Below, in pieces: positions 49,467 through 57,773 of a DNA stretch of 64,000 bases. Position 1 is the first letter of the stretch; each line of letters begins with the position of its first letter. The translations under genes were made by a program, and so were the position numbers. The DNA comes from Thermus arciformis (GTDB lineage Bacteria > Deinococcota > Deinococci > Deinococcales > Thermaceae): positions 1 to 64,000 of the forward strand of contig NZ_FNBC01000002.1 in NCBI RefSeq assembly GCF_900102145.1. Direction: 5' to 3'. The notes beneath the pieces are model-generated. The model was not told where the DNA came from and ran no database searches. It saw nothing but the letters and a program-made list of their open reading frames with translations.

Positions 49467-51052
49467 ATGTTCTCTTCACTCAGCGGTTCCCCGGGCTCGG
49501 AGGCCTCCTTAGGCCCGCGCACCCAAAGGAGCCTGCCTCCTAGGAGGCGGGAGAGGCGGGCGAGGGCCGCCTTGGGGTCCTCGGTGGGGGGAGGGGGGGC
49601 CTCCGAGGGGTCCGGGGGTATCCCGTCGGGGGAGGAGGGCGGGGGGTTAGGCGCCCCGCCCTGGCCCTCGCGGGCGCGAGGGGCTTCGGGGGGTTTTCCC
49701 GCACTAACCTCTAGGGTTTTTTTTTCCAGGAGGAAGGCCAGGTCCTCCACCCCGAAGTGGGCCTTCGCCAGGGGCAGGAGGACCCCTTTTTGCTCCTCGG
49801 CCTTTTTGTGGTGGAAGGCCTTGTTCTCGGGGAAGCGGAGGAGGAGGGTCTTGCCCTGAAGCTCCGGCCTCGCCTCCCGCACGAAGGCCCTGAGGGTGGG
49901 CTTCAAAGCCTCCAGGAAGGCCCGCCACCGCCCGGCAGGGTCCGCCGGGGCCTCCTCTTTGGGCTCAGGAGGCGGGGCGGGGACCAGGGGGTCGGGCGGG
50001 GCCTCCTGGGGCCGGGGCGGGGAGGAAGGGGGAAAGGCCTGGAGGAGGGCGGCCTCGAGGCCAAGGAGATCGGAGCGCTTGGCGAGGCGCTCGGAGGCCT
50101 CGTCCAAGGCGGTGAGGGCCTGGAGGAGGGCCAGAGGGGAAGCGGGCAAGGACGCCCCCCCGAGGCCGTAGGCGGCGTAAAGCCCCTCCCGCAAGACCTC
50201 CATGAGCCCCAGGACCAGGCTCCTCGGGGCGAAGCCCTGGCCGTAGAGGCGCCTGGCCTCCCCAAGCGCCTCCCCCACCCGGCCCTCGGCCAGGGCCCGG
50301 GCCAGGCGGGAAAGGGCCTCCTTGGGGGGAAGGCCTAAGGCCTCCTCTACCTTGGCCCGGGTGAGGGGGCCCTCCAGGAGGAGGAGGCGGTCCAGGAGGC
50401 TTTCCGCGTCCCGCATGGCCCCGTCCGCCAGGCGGGCCACGAGGAGAAGGGCCTCCTCCTCGGCCTCCCGGCCCTCCCCTTCTACCTCCTCCAGGATGCG
50501 CCTGAGCTTGGCGGCGATCTCCTCCTCCCGGAGGCGGCGGAAGCGGAAGTGCTGGGTGCGGGAGAGGATGGTGGGGGGCATCCTCTCGGGCTCGGTGGTG
50601 GCGAAGACGAAGAGGACGTGGGGCGGGGGCTCCTCCAGGGTCTTGAGGAGGGCGTTGAAGGCGCTTTTGGAGAGCATGTGGGCCTCGTCCAGGATGAAGA
50701 CCTTCCTGGGGGCGGAAAGGGGGGCGAGGAGGATCCTCTCCTTTAGCTCCCGCACGTCCTCCACGGAGTTGTTGCTGGCGGCGTCAATCTCCACCACGTC
50801 GGGGTGGGCCCCCTTCTGCACCGCCTGGCAGTGGGCGCAGACCCCGCAGGGGCGCTCCTCGGCCTCGCACCCCACGGCCATGGCGAGGAGCCTCGCCGTG
50901 GTGGTCTTGCCCACCCCCCTGGGCCCGGAGAAGAGGTAGGCCTGGGCGAGCCTCCCCTCCCGGATGGCCCTTTGCAGGGGTTCCTTCACGTGCTCCTGCC
51001 CCACCACCTCCTGGAAGGTGAGGGGGCGGAAGCGGCGGTAGAGGGCGCCCAC
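49448..51052 (-). CDS. dnaX: DNA polymerase III subunits tau and gamma
   Basis: Clamp-loader ATPase. The 534-residue tau form has FSGPRGVGKTTTARLL (Walker A), a zinc module with CEAEERPCGVCAHC, VFILDEAHMLSKSAFNALLK (Walker B) and the sensor FATTEPERMPPTILSRTQHF. The start is GTG 51052; TATACT ends seven bases before it, fitting a leaderless mRNA. A run of nine A residues near codon 443 causes transcriptional slippage that yields the shorter gamma form, a published property of T. thermophilus dnaX. The proline-rich C-terminal part is tau-specific. Confidence 0.97.
   Translation of the reverse strand: MGALYRRFRPLTFQEVVGQEHVKEPLQRAIREGRLAQAYLFSGPRGVGKTTTARLLAMAVGCEAEERPCGVCAHCQAVQKGAHPDVVEIDAASNNSVEDVRELKERILLAPLSAPRKVFILDEAHMLSKSAFNALLKTLEEPPPHVLFVFATTEPERMPPTILSRTQHFRFRRLREEEIAAKLRRILEEVEGEGREAEEEALLLVARLADGAMRDAESLLDRLLLLEGPLTRAKVEEALGLPPKEALSRLARALAEGRVGEALGEARRLYGQGFAPRSLVLGLMEVLREGLYAAYGLGGASLPASPLALLQALTALDEASERLAKRSDLLGLEAALLQAFPPSSPPRPQEAPPDPLVPAPPPEPKEEAPADPAGRWRAFLEALKPTLRAFVREARPELQGKTLLLRFPENKAFHHKKAEEQKGVLLPLAKAHFGVEDLAFLLEKKTLEVSAGKPPEAPRAREGQGGAPNPPPSSPDGIPPDPSEAPPPPTEDPKAALARLSRLLGGRLLWVRGPKEASEPGEPLSEENIGGTGI
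49717..49725 (-). other. A9 slippage site in dnaX
   Basis: Nine A residues on the coding strand (CTGG-A9-CCCTAG). With one extra A the frame stops at TAG after about five codons; with one fewer it stops at the next TAG. Both give a gamma-length product of about 445-450 residues. RNA polymerase slippage here is established for T. thermophilus. Confidence 0.9.
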
Positions 51053-51072
51053 AAAGGCTAGTATAGGGGGTG

Positions 51073-51561
51073 GTGCGGAGCCTTCTCTCCTTCCACGTGG
51101 AGGCCCCCCTGGAAGCGGTGGCGGCCTGGGCGAAGGGGCGCACGGGAGGGGCCGGGGTCTACCTGGTGCCCGACCCTCCCTGGACGAGCCTCTACCACGA
51201 GGCCCTCGAGGCCGGGGAAGACCCCGCGGCCATCCGGGCCTTCCTAGGGGAGCTTTCCCACCTGGGCCGGGCCCTGACCTTCATGGTCCTGAACGAGGAG
51301 GACCTCCTCTTCCTCCTGGCGGAAGGGGGCGGGGAAAAGGCGGTGCTCCAGAAGGGCCCGGAGCTCGGGGAAGCCCTCCAGGCCCCCCCGGATCTCCTTC
51401 CCCTTCTCAAAAGGGCCTCCGCCATGCCCCCCCTAAGCGCGGCCCAGGCCCTGGCGGCCCACTTCGGCCTCCACCCCGACCACGCCCTCCTCGGCTTTCT
51501 GGACCTCTTGGAGGCGGAAGAGGAGGAGGGCCTCCCCGAGGAGGTGGTCTACCTTGAGTGA
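51073..51561 (+). CDS. Hypothetical protein
   Basis: A 162-residue soluble protein starting VRSLLSFHVEAPLEAVAAWA, with no family that I recognise. The start is GTG 51073, five bases after TATAGG; a GTG three bases earlier is also in frame. It is divergent from dnaX, with only 20 bases between the start codons, so the promoters overlap. It overlaps argB by eight bases and is likely co-expressed with it. Confidence 0.7.
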   Translation: MRSLLSFHVEAPLEAVAAWAKGRTGGAGVYLVPDPPWTSLYHEALEAGEDPAAIRAFLGELSHLGRALTFMVLNEEDLLFLLAEGGGEKAVLQKGPELGEALQAPPDLLPLLKRASAMPPLSAAQALAAHFGLHPDHALLGFLDLLEAEEEEGLPEEVVYLE

Positions 51562-52300
51562 GCCCCTTTTGGTGAAGGTGGGGGGAAGCCTTAAGGGGGC
51601 GGAAGCCCTACTTTCCGAGCTTGCCGCCTACCCCGGCCCCCTGGTCCTCGTCCACGGGGGCGGGCCCGAGATCGGGGCCTGGCTAGAGCGCCTGGGGTAC
51701 AAAAGCCGCTTCGTGGGGGGGCTTCGGGTGACGCCCCCGGAGCAGCTCGAGGTGGTGGAGATGGCCCTTTACCTCACGGGAAAGCGCCTGGCCGAGGGGC
51801 TTTCCCGAAGGGGGCGGAAGGCTTTGGCCCTCTCGGGGCGGGACGCCCTCTGCCTGAAGGGGAGGGCCCTTCCCGGCCTCGGCCGGGTGGGGGAGGTGGT
51901 GGGGGTGGAGGTGGGGCTCCTTGAGGACCTTTTGGCGAAGGGCTACACCCCCCTCCTCGCCCCCATCGCCCTGGACGGGGAAGGTCCCCTCAACGTCAAC
52001 GCCGACACCGCCGCGGGGGCCGTGGCCGGGGCCTTGGGGTGGCCCGCGGTCTTCCTCACCGACGTGGAGGGGGTCTACCGGGACCCCAAGGACCCCCAAA
52101 GCCGCCTCCTCCACCTCACCCCGGAGGAGGTGGAGGCCCTGAAGGAGGCGGGCGTGATCCAGGGGGGGATGATCCCCAAGGTGGAGGCGGCCCTCTCCGC
52201 CCTCCGGGCCGGGGCCCCCTGGGCGGCCATCGCCAAGGGGGAGAGGGGGGTTTTGGCCCGGGTGCTCGCCGGGGAGGCGGGGACCCGCTTCACCCTCTGA
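51554..52300 (+). CDS. argB: Acetylglutamate kinase-like amino-acid kinase
   Basis: A 248-residue amino-acid kinase with LLVKVGGSLKGAEALLSELA, LVLVHGGGPEIGAWLERLGY and the NVNADTAAGAVAGAL substrate region, as in arginine-pathway ArgB. The lysine-pathway paralogue LysZ is at 12.7 kb. The best start is TTG 51554 (reading MSEPLLVKVGG), weakly supported. The C-terminal QGGMIPKVEAALSALRAGAP is also typical. Confidence 0.87.
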   Translation: MSEPLLVKVGGSLKGAEALLSELAAYPGPLVLVHGGGPEIGAWLERLGYKSRFVGGLRVTPPEQLEVVEMALYLTGKRLAEGLSRRGRKALALSGRDALCLKGRALPGLGRVGEVVGVEVGLLEDLLAKGYTPLLAPIALDGEGPLNVNADTAAGAVAGALGWPAVFLTDVEGVYRDPKDPQSRLLHLTPEEVEALKEAGVIQGGMIPKVEAALSALRAGAPWAAIAKGERGVLARVLAGEAGTRFTL

Positions 52301-52599
52301 AGAGGCCCAAAAAAGGCCCGCATGAAGGCCGGGAGGTCCTTGGGCGGTGACCAGGTTGCCGTCCACCCCCTTTCCCGGTAAAGCCCATGGCCCCCACGGG
52401 CTTCCCCTCCCGCGCCAGGGCGAGGACCTCGAGGCTTCGCCGCAAGGCCCCAGGAAGCGAAGCCCGACTTGGCCCGGTACTCCCGGGCCTCGAGGCCGAG
52501 GACCGTGGGGGCGTACCCCGCTTCCCGCACCCGGTAATAGGGGTAGAGGAACCCCCGCTCGTCAAAGAGGTCCGCGAGGAGGACCCCGGTGCGCTTCAC
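52297..52599 (-). pseudogene. Decayed DJ-1/PfpI-family protein gene
   Basis: The reverse strand reads KRTGVLLADLFDERGFLYPY then GYAPTVLGLEAREYRAKSGF, the N-terminal part of a PfpI-type protein. The match then continues in another frame as LEVLALAREGKPVGAMGF, in another as DGNLVTA and finally KDLPAFMRAFFGPLQ. The segment that would hold the catalytic cysteine is missing. At least three frame changes and a deletion make this a pseudogene. The 5' end (GTG 52599 with GGAGG) overlaps the Nudix gene end by 38 bases. Confidence 0.75.
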
Positions 52600-53152
52600 G
52601 CCACACCTCCAGGAACTCCTTGAGGATGTTCCCCGTCACCCCCCAGATGTCCACCCCCCGCCAGGGAAAGTGCCAGACGGTGCGGTTTAGGCGCACCTCG
52701 CTCCAGGGCTCCACCGCCAATAGCTCCCCCAGGGGAGCGAGGAGGACCTCCGCCACCTCCTCGGGGTTGGGCCTAAGGAGGGGCAGGTCCTCCCGGAAGA
52801 CCACCACGGGCTGGACCAGAAAGCCCTGGGGAGAAAGGGTGGGGGGGAGGAAGCCCAAAGGCTCCACCCCCCTTAGCCCCACCTCCTCCTCGGCCTCCCT
52901 CAGGGCGGCCTCCACCACGCCCTCCCCCGGCTCCACCACCCCCCCGGGGAAGCTCACCTGGCCGGCGTGGGTGGGGAGGTGGGGGCTTCTTAGGGTGAAG
53001 AGGAGGTGCTCCCCCAGAAGGGGCACGGCCACCGCCGCCAGGCGGAAGCCGGGCGGGGGCTCTAGCCCTCCCGGCAGGCCCTGAGGGAGCGCCGCCTTAA
53101 GGCGCTCTCGGGGTCCATCCCCTTCTTGGCGAAAAGCCCCACCAGGTGCCAA
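52562..53152 (-). CDS. Nudix hydrolase, CoA pyrophosphatase type
   Basis: A 196-residue protein with LLFTLRSPHLPTHAGQVSFP, the NudL/PCD1-specific sequence, and the Nudix box GGVVEPGEGVVEAALREAEE. Such enzymes split CoA or related pyrophosphates. The only clear in-frame ATG is 53152, which overlaps mazG by 91 bases; no better start was found, so the true N-terminus is uncertain. It likely lies in one transcript with mazG. Confidence 0.87.
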   Translation of the reverse strand: MAPGGAFRQEGDGPRERLKAALPQGLPGGLEPPPGFRLAAVAVPLLGEHLLFTLRSPHLPTHAGQVSFPGGVVEPGEGVVEAALREAEEEVGLRGVEPLGFLPPTLSPQGFLVQPVVVFREDLPLLRPNPEEVAEVLLAPLGELLAVEPWSEVRLNRTVWHFPWRGVDIWGVTGNILKEFLEVWREAHRGPPRGPL

Positions 53153-53679
53153 AGCGCTTCCTCCAGGTCGCCCTCTTCCAGGGCCTTCCTCAGGCCTTCT
53201 TCGCTCCCCGGGTCCATCCCCTTCCGCTGGAGCTCGTAGGCCCGGAGCAGGGTGGGAAGTCCCTTGGGCAGGCCGCAGGGGTCCTCCTTCTTGCCCTCTT
53301 GGGCCTTCAGGTCCTCCCAGCGGGCCTTCACCTCCTCCGGGGTCTTGGCGGTGGCCTCCCCAGTCACGCCCGAGCGTACGTTGAAGACGTGGGGGTGGCG
53401 GCGGATGAGCTTCTCCACGATGGCCCGCTCCACGTCCCCGTAGGTGAAGCGCCCCTCCTCCTCGGCGATGACGCTGTGGAAGGCCACCTGCAGGAGGACG
53501 TCCCCGAGCTCCTCGGCCATCTCCTGGGGGTCGCCCTTAAGGAGGGCGTCCGCCGCCTCGCTCGCCTCCTCCAGGAGGTAGGGGACGAGGCTTTCGTGGG
53601 TCTGGGCCCGGTCCCAGGGGCACCCCCCGGGCCCCCGCAGGCGGCGCATCACCTCAAGAAGCCGCTCCATGCCCTCCAT
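53062..53679 (-). CDS. mazG: Nucleoside triphosphate pyrophosphohydrolase MazG
   Basis: A 205-residue house-cleaning NTPase with one MazG domain. It shows GGCPWDRAQTHESLVPYLLE, EEASEAADALLKGD and MAEELGDVLLQVAFHS, carrying the EEXXE and EXXD metal ligands. Full-length MazG has two such domains; here the second part (RRHPHVFN region onward) is only partly present. Its start overlaps the upstream membrane-protein gene by 26 bases. Confidence 0.92.
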   Translation of the reverse strand: MEGMERLLEVMRRLRGPGGCPWDRAQTHESLVPYLLEEASEAADALLKGDPQEMAEELGDVLLQVAFHSVIAEEEGRFTYGDVERAIVEKLIRRHPHVFNVRSGVTGEATAKTPEEVKARWEDLKAQEGKKEDPCGLPKGLPTLLRAYELQRKGMDPGSEEGLRKALEEGDLEEALWHLVGLFAKKGMDPESALRRRSLRACREG

Positions 53680-54100
53680 TCTCCCTTAGAAGAAGCCCCC
53701 CCGCCAGGGAGAGGCCCACGAGGAGGAGGGAGAGGGGGTCCAGGGGGGCGGGCTCCAGGGTCCAGCCCCCGGGGCCCGGCGTGGGGAGGCCCGTGGTGCG
53801 GGTGAGGAGGAAGAGGAGAAGGAGCGTTCCCACCAGGTAGCGCCCCGCCCTCACCCACCCTTTTCCCGGGCGCACCTCCAAAAGGGGAAGGAGGAGGAGG
53901 GAGAGGCCGTAGCCCAGCTCCAAGGCCAGGAGGACCATGAAGAGGAGGCCGTACCAGAAGCCCGGGGTCTTCAGGGCGAGGGCGGGGTCTTGCGCCCGGA
54001 AGACCTCCCCGCAAAGCCCCCCGCCCAAGGGGGTGTCCCCCAGGCCCAAAAGCTGGAGGAAGAAGGGGAGGATGAAGAAGGGGGCGGCGCGGCGCATCAC
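53654..54100 (-). CDS. Hypothetical integral membrane protein
   Basis: A 148-residue protein with about four hydrophobic segments (near 5-20, 48-75, 88-102 and 118-138) and a loop with GLCGEVFRAQDPALAL. No family recognised. It lies between the UPF0145 gene and mazG and overlaps both slightly, suggesting one transcript. Confidence 0.7.
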   Translation of the reverse strand: MMRRAAPFFILPFFLQLLGLGDTPLGGGLCGEVFRAQDPALALKTPGFWYGLLFMVLLALELGYGLSLLLLPLLEVRPGKGWVRAGRYLVGTLLLLFLLTRTTGLPTPGPGGWTLEPAPLDPLSLLLVGLSLAGGLLLRENGGHGAAS

Positions 54101-54432
54101 CGCTCCCGGGCGGGCTCCAGCCGGACCGCCGTCCCGTAGTCCGGGACCTCCGCCGCCCCTTGCATGACGCTCGCGGCGGCGTAGCGCACGCCGAGGACGG
54201 CGTGGGCCCCAAGCCTCCTCGCCTCCTCCGGCATCCGGGCCTCGGCCACCTCCCGGGCCTCCTGGAGCATCTCCGTGTACTCGGGGAGCTCCCCGCCCAC
54301 CAGGGTGCGGAGGCCCGCCAGGAGGTCCTTGCCCAGGTGCTTGGAGCGCACCGTGCTCCCCTTCACCCCGCCCAGGACCTGGGCGATCCGGTACCCGGGG
54401 ACGGCCTCGAGGGTGGACACCAGGATCTCCAT
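54097..54432 (-). CDS. UPF0145 (YbjQ-like) protein
   Basis: A 111-residue protein of the YbjQ/UPF0145 family, with LVSTLEAVPGYRIAQVLGGV, VKGSTVRSKHLGKDLLAGLR and GAHAVLGVRYA. Members form pentameric rings with unknown function. An ATG at 54441 gives three more residues. I prefer ATG 54432, because TAGGAT ends six bases before it and the family starts at MEILVST. Confidence 0.85.
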   Translation of the reverse strand: MEILVSTLEAVPGYRIAQVLGGVKGSTVRSKHLGKDLLAGLRTLVGGELPEYTEMLQEAREVAEARMPEEARRLGAHAVLGVRYAAASVMQGAAEVPDYGTAVRLEPARER

Positions 54433-54499
54433 AACCCCCATCCTACTTGCACTCCCCGGGAAGTACGTTTGTCCCGGGGGCCTTCCCTATAGTGGGGGC

Positions 54500-54910
54500 A
54501 TGAGGCGCTGGATTGGACTCCTCTTCCTGCTGGCCTTGGCCTCGGCCCAGGTGGTCCGGGAGGGCTGGGTCCGCTTCTCCCCTGGCCCCAACGCCGCGGC
54601 GTACCTCACCCTGGAGAACCCCGGGGACCTCCCCCTCCGCCTCGTGGGGGCGAGGACGCCCGTGGCCGAGCGGGTGGAGCTCCACGAGACCTATGTCCGA
54701 GAGGTGGAGGGGAAGAAGGTGATGGGGATGCGCCCCGTGGCCTTCCTCGAGGTCCCGCCCAAGGGCCGGGTGGAGCTCAAACCCGGGGGGTACCACTTCA
54801 TGCTCCTCGGCCTGAAGCGGCCCCTAAAGGCAGGGGAGAAGGTGGAGCTTGACCTCCTCTTCGCCGACGGGAAGGTCCTTAAGGTGGTCCTTCCCGTGGA
54901 GGCGCGATGA
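54500..54910 (+). CDS. PCu(A)C copper chaperone
   Basis: A 136-residue periplasmic protein with a signal peptide (about 1-16). The copper site is H-X14-M-X21-H-X-M: His62 in LHETYV, Met77 in VMGMRP, His99 and Met101 in YHFMLLG. PCuAC proteins deliver Cu(I) to the CuA site of oxidase subunit II, and here the partner gene is Sco. TATAGT ends six bases before the ATG. The ATG is coupled to the following gene as ATGA. Confidence 0.92.
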   Translation: MRRWIGLLFLLALASAQVVREGWVRFSPGPNAAAYLTLENPGDLPLRLVGARTPVAERVELHETYVREVEGKKVMGMRPVAFLEVPPKGRVELKPGGYHFMLLGLKRPLKAGEKVELDLLFADGKVLKVVLPVEAR

Positions 54911-55491
54911 AGAGGTTCCTGCCCGCCTTCCTTTCGGTCCTCGCCCTCTTGGCCCTGGCCTACCTCCTCCTTCCCCGGGGGCACACCTTCTACGGCACGA
55001 GGCTTCTTAACCCCAAGCCCGTGGACTTCGCCCTGGAAGGCCCCCAAGGCCCCGTGCGCCTCTCCCGGTTCCAGGACAAGCTGGTCCTCCTCTTCTTCGG
55101 CTACACCCACTGCCCCGACGTCTGCCCCACCACCCTCATCGCCCTCAAGCGGGCTTACGAAAAGCTTCCCCCGAAGGCCCAGGAAGGGGTCCAGGTGATC
55201 TTCGTGAGCGTGGACCCCGAGCGGGACCCCCCGGAGGTCGCCGACCGCTACGCCAAGGGCTTCCACCCAAGCTTCCTCGGGCTTTCGGGAAGCCCGGAGG
55301 CGGTGCGGGAGGCGGCCCAGACCTTCGGGGTCTTTTACCAGAAGAGCCAGTACCGGGGCCCAGGGGAGTACCTGGTGGACCACACCGCCACCACCTTCGT
55401 GGTGCGCGAGGGGAAGCTCGTGCTCCTCTTTAGCCCAGACAAGGTGGAGGCCACGGAAAAGGTGGTGGCGGACCTTTTGGCCTTGTTGTAA
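54907..55491 (+). CDS. Sco1/SenC-family copper chaperone
   Basis: A 194-residue thioredoxin-fold protein with an N-terminal membrane anchor or signal. The copper ligands are Cys69 and Cys73 in HCPDVCP and the histidine in LVDHTATTF (near residue 158). FVSVDPERDPPEVADRYAKG is family-typical. Together with PCuAC it is expected to mature the CuA centre of the haem-copper oxidase encoded at 23-26 kb. Confidence 0.93.
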   Translation: MKRFLPAFLSVLALLALAYLLLPRGHTFYGTRLLNPKPVDFALEGPQGPVRLSRFQDKLVLLFFGYTHCPDVCPTTLIALKRAYEKLPPKAQEGVQVIFVSVDPERDPPEVADRYAKGFHPSFLGLSGSPEAVREAAQTFGVFYQKSQYRGPGEYLVDHTATTFVVREGKLVLLFSPDKVEATEKVVADLLALL

Positions 55492-55499
55492 CCTGGGGC

Positions 55500-55829
55500 A
55501 TGGACTTCAAAGACCTTCTGGAAAGGACCAAGGAACTCGCCCGCTCCGCGGCGAAAGAGGTGGAAGGCAAGCTCCGGGAGCTCAAGGAAAAACTGGACCA
55601 GGACAAGGACGGCCGGCCCGACGTCCTGGAAAAGGCCCTGAAAGAAGCGGAAAAGGCCCTGGAGGAGGCCAAGGCCAAGCTGGCCCAGCTGGACCAGGAC
55701 AAAGACGGCCTCCCCGACACGCTAAAAGGGCTCTCCGAGGCGGCCAAGAAGGCGGCGGAAACCGCCAAGGCCAAGGCCGAGGAGGCCGCCCGCCTCCTGC
55801 AGGAGCGCCTAGGGAAGAAGGAGGGTTAG
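55500..55829 (+). CDS. Coiled-coil protein with two DxDxDG loops
   Basis: A 109-residue protein of lysine/glutamate/alanine-rich helix. It contains two nearly identical loops LDQDKDGRPD (32-41) and LDQDKDGLPD (64-73), each a DxDxDG calcium-binding type pattern as in EF-hand loops, dockerins or thrombospondin type 3 repeats. It has no signal peptide. The helices flanking each loop carry the same KEAEKALEEA-like sequence, so the gene grew by internal duplication. I do not know the function. It follows sco by eight bases. Confidence 0.8.
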   Translation: MDFKDLLERTKELARSAAKEVEGKLRELKEKLDQDKDGRPDVLEKALKEAEKALEEAKAKLAQLDQDKDGLPDTLKGLSEAAKKAAETAKAKAEEAARLLQERLGKKEG

Positions 55830-55848
55830 GGCCCTCCCCCGTAGACCC

Positions 55849-56643
55849 CTAGCCCAAGGCCACGTCCAGGGCCATCATCAGGGCGAAACCCACCATGACG
55901 CCGAAGGTGGAGAGGTCCCCGTTCCCCTCCGCCTGGCTTTCGGGGATCACCTCCTCCACGATGACGAAGACCATGGCCCCCGCGGCCAAGGCCATGAGGT
56001 AGGGCAGGAGGACGAGCATCTCCCCCACCAGAAGGGCCCCGAGCACCGCGCCCACGGGCTCCACGATGGCGGAAAGCTGGCCGTAAAACCAGGCGAGGCC
56101 CGCCCCGATCCCCGCCCGGCGCAAGGGCCAGGCCACGGCCAGGCCCTCGGGCAGGTTCTGGAGCCCGATGCCCACGGCGAGGGCGATGGCCCCGCCCAAG
56201 GTGGCCGCCCCCGTGGGGTCTAGCCCCGCGGCCCCGAAGGCCACCCCCACCGCCAGCCCTTCCGGAAAGTTGTGCAGGGTGATGGCCAGGATGAGGAGCG
56301 TGGTGCGCCGCCAGGAGGTGTGGAGGCCCTCTTCCCTGGCCCCGGGGTCCAGGTGGACGTGGGGCAGGAGGCGGTCTATCAGGCGCAAGAGGCCCCCGCC
56401 CAAGAGAAACCCCACCACGGCGGGCACCCAAGGGACCATGCCCTGGGCCTTGGCCATCTCCATGCCCGGGAGGAGGAGGGAGAAGACGCTCGCCGCGAGC
56501 ATCACCCCGGCGGCGAAGCCCAGCAGGGTGTCCAGGAGCTTGCGGCTCGGCTCCCGGGCGAAGAAGACGCTCGCCGCCCCTACTGCGGTGAGCCCCCAGG
56601 TGAAAAGCCCGCCCAGGAGAGCGTAGAGCAGGGGCGCCTCCAT
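55849..56643 (-). CDS. ZIP-family metal transporter
   Basis: A 264-residue, eight-helix transporter with the two ZIP metal-site motifs LHNFPEGLAVG and LQNLPEGLAV, and a histidine-bearing loop LPHVHLDPG. It is likely to carry zinc, iron or manganese into the cell. Among ATGs at 56679, 56652 and 56643 the last is supported by TAAAAT seven bases upstream. Confidence 0.9.
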   Translation of the reverse strand: MEAPLLYALLGGLFTWGLTAVGAASVFFAREPSRKLLDTLLGFAAGVMLAASVFSLLLPGMEMAKAQGMVPWVPAVVGFLLGGGLLRLIDRLLPHVHLDPGAREEGLHTSWRRTTLLILAITLHNFPEGLAVGVAFGAAGLDPTGAATLGGAIALAVGIGLQNLPEGLAVAWPLRRAGIGAGLAWFYGQLSAIVEPVGAVLGALLVGEMLVLLPYLMALAAGAMVFVIVEEVIPESQAEGNGDLSTFGVMVGFALMMALDVALG

Positions 56644-56708
56644 GGCCCCCATTTTAGGGGAGCCTAAACCTGGGGACAAGCCCCCTTTGGGGTATCCTGA
56701 GGTAAGGT

Positions 56709-57773
56709 ATGCTGGATAAGCTCGCGCGCCTCGAGGAAGAGTACCGGGAGCTGGAAGGGCTCCTCGCCGACCCGGAGGTCCTGAAGGACCAGAAGCGCTA
56801 CCAGGCCCTCTCCCGGCGTTACGCCGAGATGGGGGAGATCCTCGCCCTCATCCGGGAGTACCGCAAGGTGCTGGAGGACCTGGAGCAGGCGGAAAGCCTC
56901 CTGGAAGACCCCGAACTTCGCGAGGTGGCCAAGGCGGAGAAGGCGGAGCTGGAGGAGCGAAAAAAGGCCCTGGAAAAGGAGCTGGAGCGCCACCTCCTCC
57001 CCAAGGACCCCATGGACGAAAGGGACGCCATCGTGGAGATCCGCGCGGGCACCGGGGGGGAGGAGGCCGCCCTCTTCGCCCGCGACCTCCTGGAGATGTA
57101 CCTGCGCTTCGCCGAGGAGATGGGCTTGGAAACCGAGGTCCTGGACTCCAACCCCACGGACCTGGGGGGCTTCTCCAAGGTGGTCTTTGAGGTGCGGGGG
57201 CCCGGCGCCTACGGCACCTTCAAGTACGAAAGCGGGGTCCACCGGGTGCAGCGGGTCCCCGCCACCGAGACCCAGGGGCGGATCCACACCTCCACGGCCA
57301 CGGTGGCCGTCTTGCCCAAGGCGGAGGAGTCCGACTTCCAGCTGAACATGGACGAGATCCGCATTGACGTGATGCGGGCCTCGGGGCCCGGGGGGCAGGG
57401 GGTGAACACCACGGACTCGGCGGTGCGGGTGGTCCACCTGCCCACGGGGATCATGGTCACCTGCCAGGACTCCCGCAGCCAGATCAAGAACCGGGAGAAG
57501 GCCCTCATGATCCTAAGGAGCCGCCTCCTGGAGATGAAGCGGGCGGAGGAGGCGGAAAGGCTCCGGAAGACCCGCCTCGCCCAGATCGGCACCGGGGAGC
57601 GCTCGGAAAAGATCCGCACCTACAACTTCCCCCAGTCCCGGGTCACGGACCACCGCATCGGCTTCACCACCCACGACCTCGAGGGCGTCCTCTCGGGGCG
57701 CCTCCAGCCCCTTCTTGAGGCCCTGAAGCGGGCCGACCAGGAGCGCCAGCTGGAGGCCATGACGGAAGCGTGA
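56709..57773 (+). CDS. prfA: Peptide chain release factor 1
   Basis: A 354-residue release factor for UAA and UAG. It has the PxT anticodon-like motif RVPATETQGR, and GASGPGGQGVNTTDSAVRVVH carrying the GGQ tripeptide that triggers hydrolysis. GAGG precedes the ATG by six bases. It is divergent from the ZIP gene and is overlapped at its 3' end by the Nudix gene (TGATG). Confidence 0.97.
   Translation: MLDKLARLEEEYRELEGLLADPEVLKDQKRYQALSRRYAEMGEILALIREYRKVLEDLEQAESLLEDPELREVAKAEKAELEERKKALEKELERHLLPKDPMDERDAIVEIRAGTGGEEAALFARDLLEMYLRFAEEMGLETEVLDSNPTDLGGFSKVVFEVRGPGAYGTFKYESGVHRVQRVPATETQGRIHTSTATVAVLPKAEESDFQLNMDEIRIDVMRASGPGGQGVNTTDSAVRVVHLPTGIMVTCQDSRSQIKNREKALMILRSRLLEMKRAEEAERLRKTRLAQIGTGERSEKIRTYNFPQSRVTDHRIGFTTHDLEGVLSGRLQPLLEALKRADQERQLEAMTEA

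Noticed and set aside
54500-55491. Copper chaperone genes as part of the CsoR-family gene's operon
   Set aside because: They are more than 5 kb away, on the opposite strand, and share no promoter motif that I can see.
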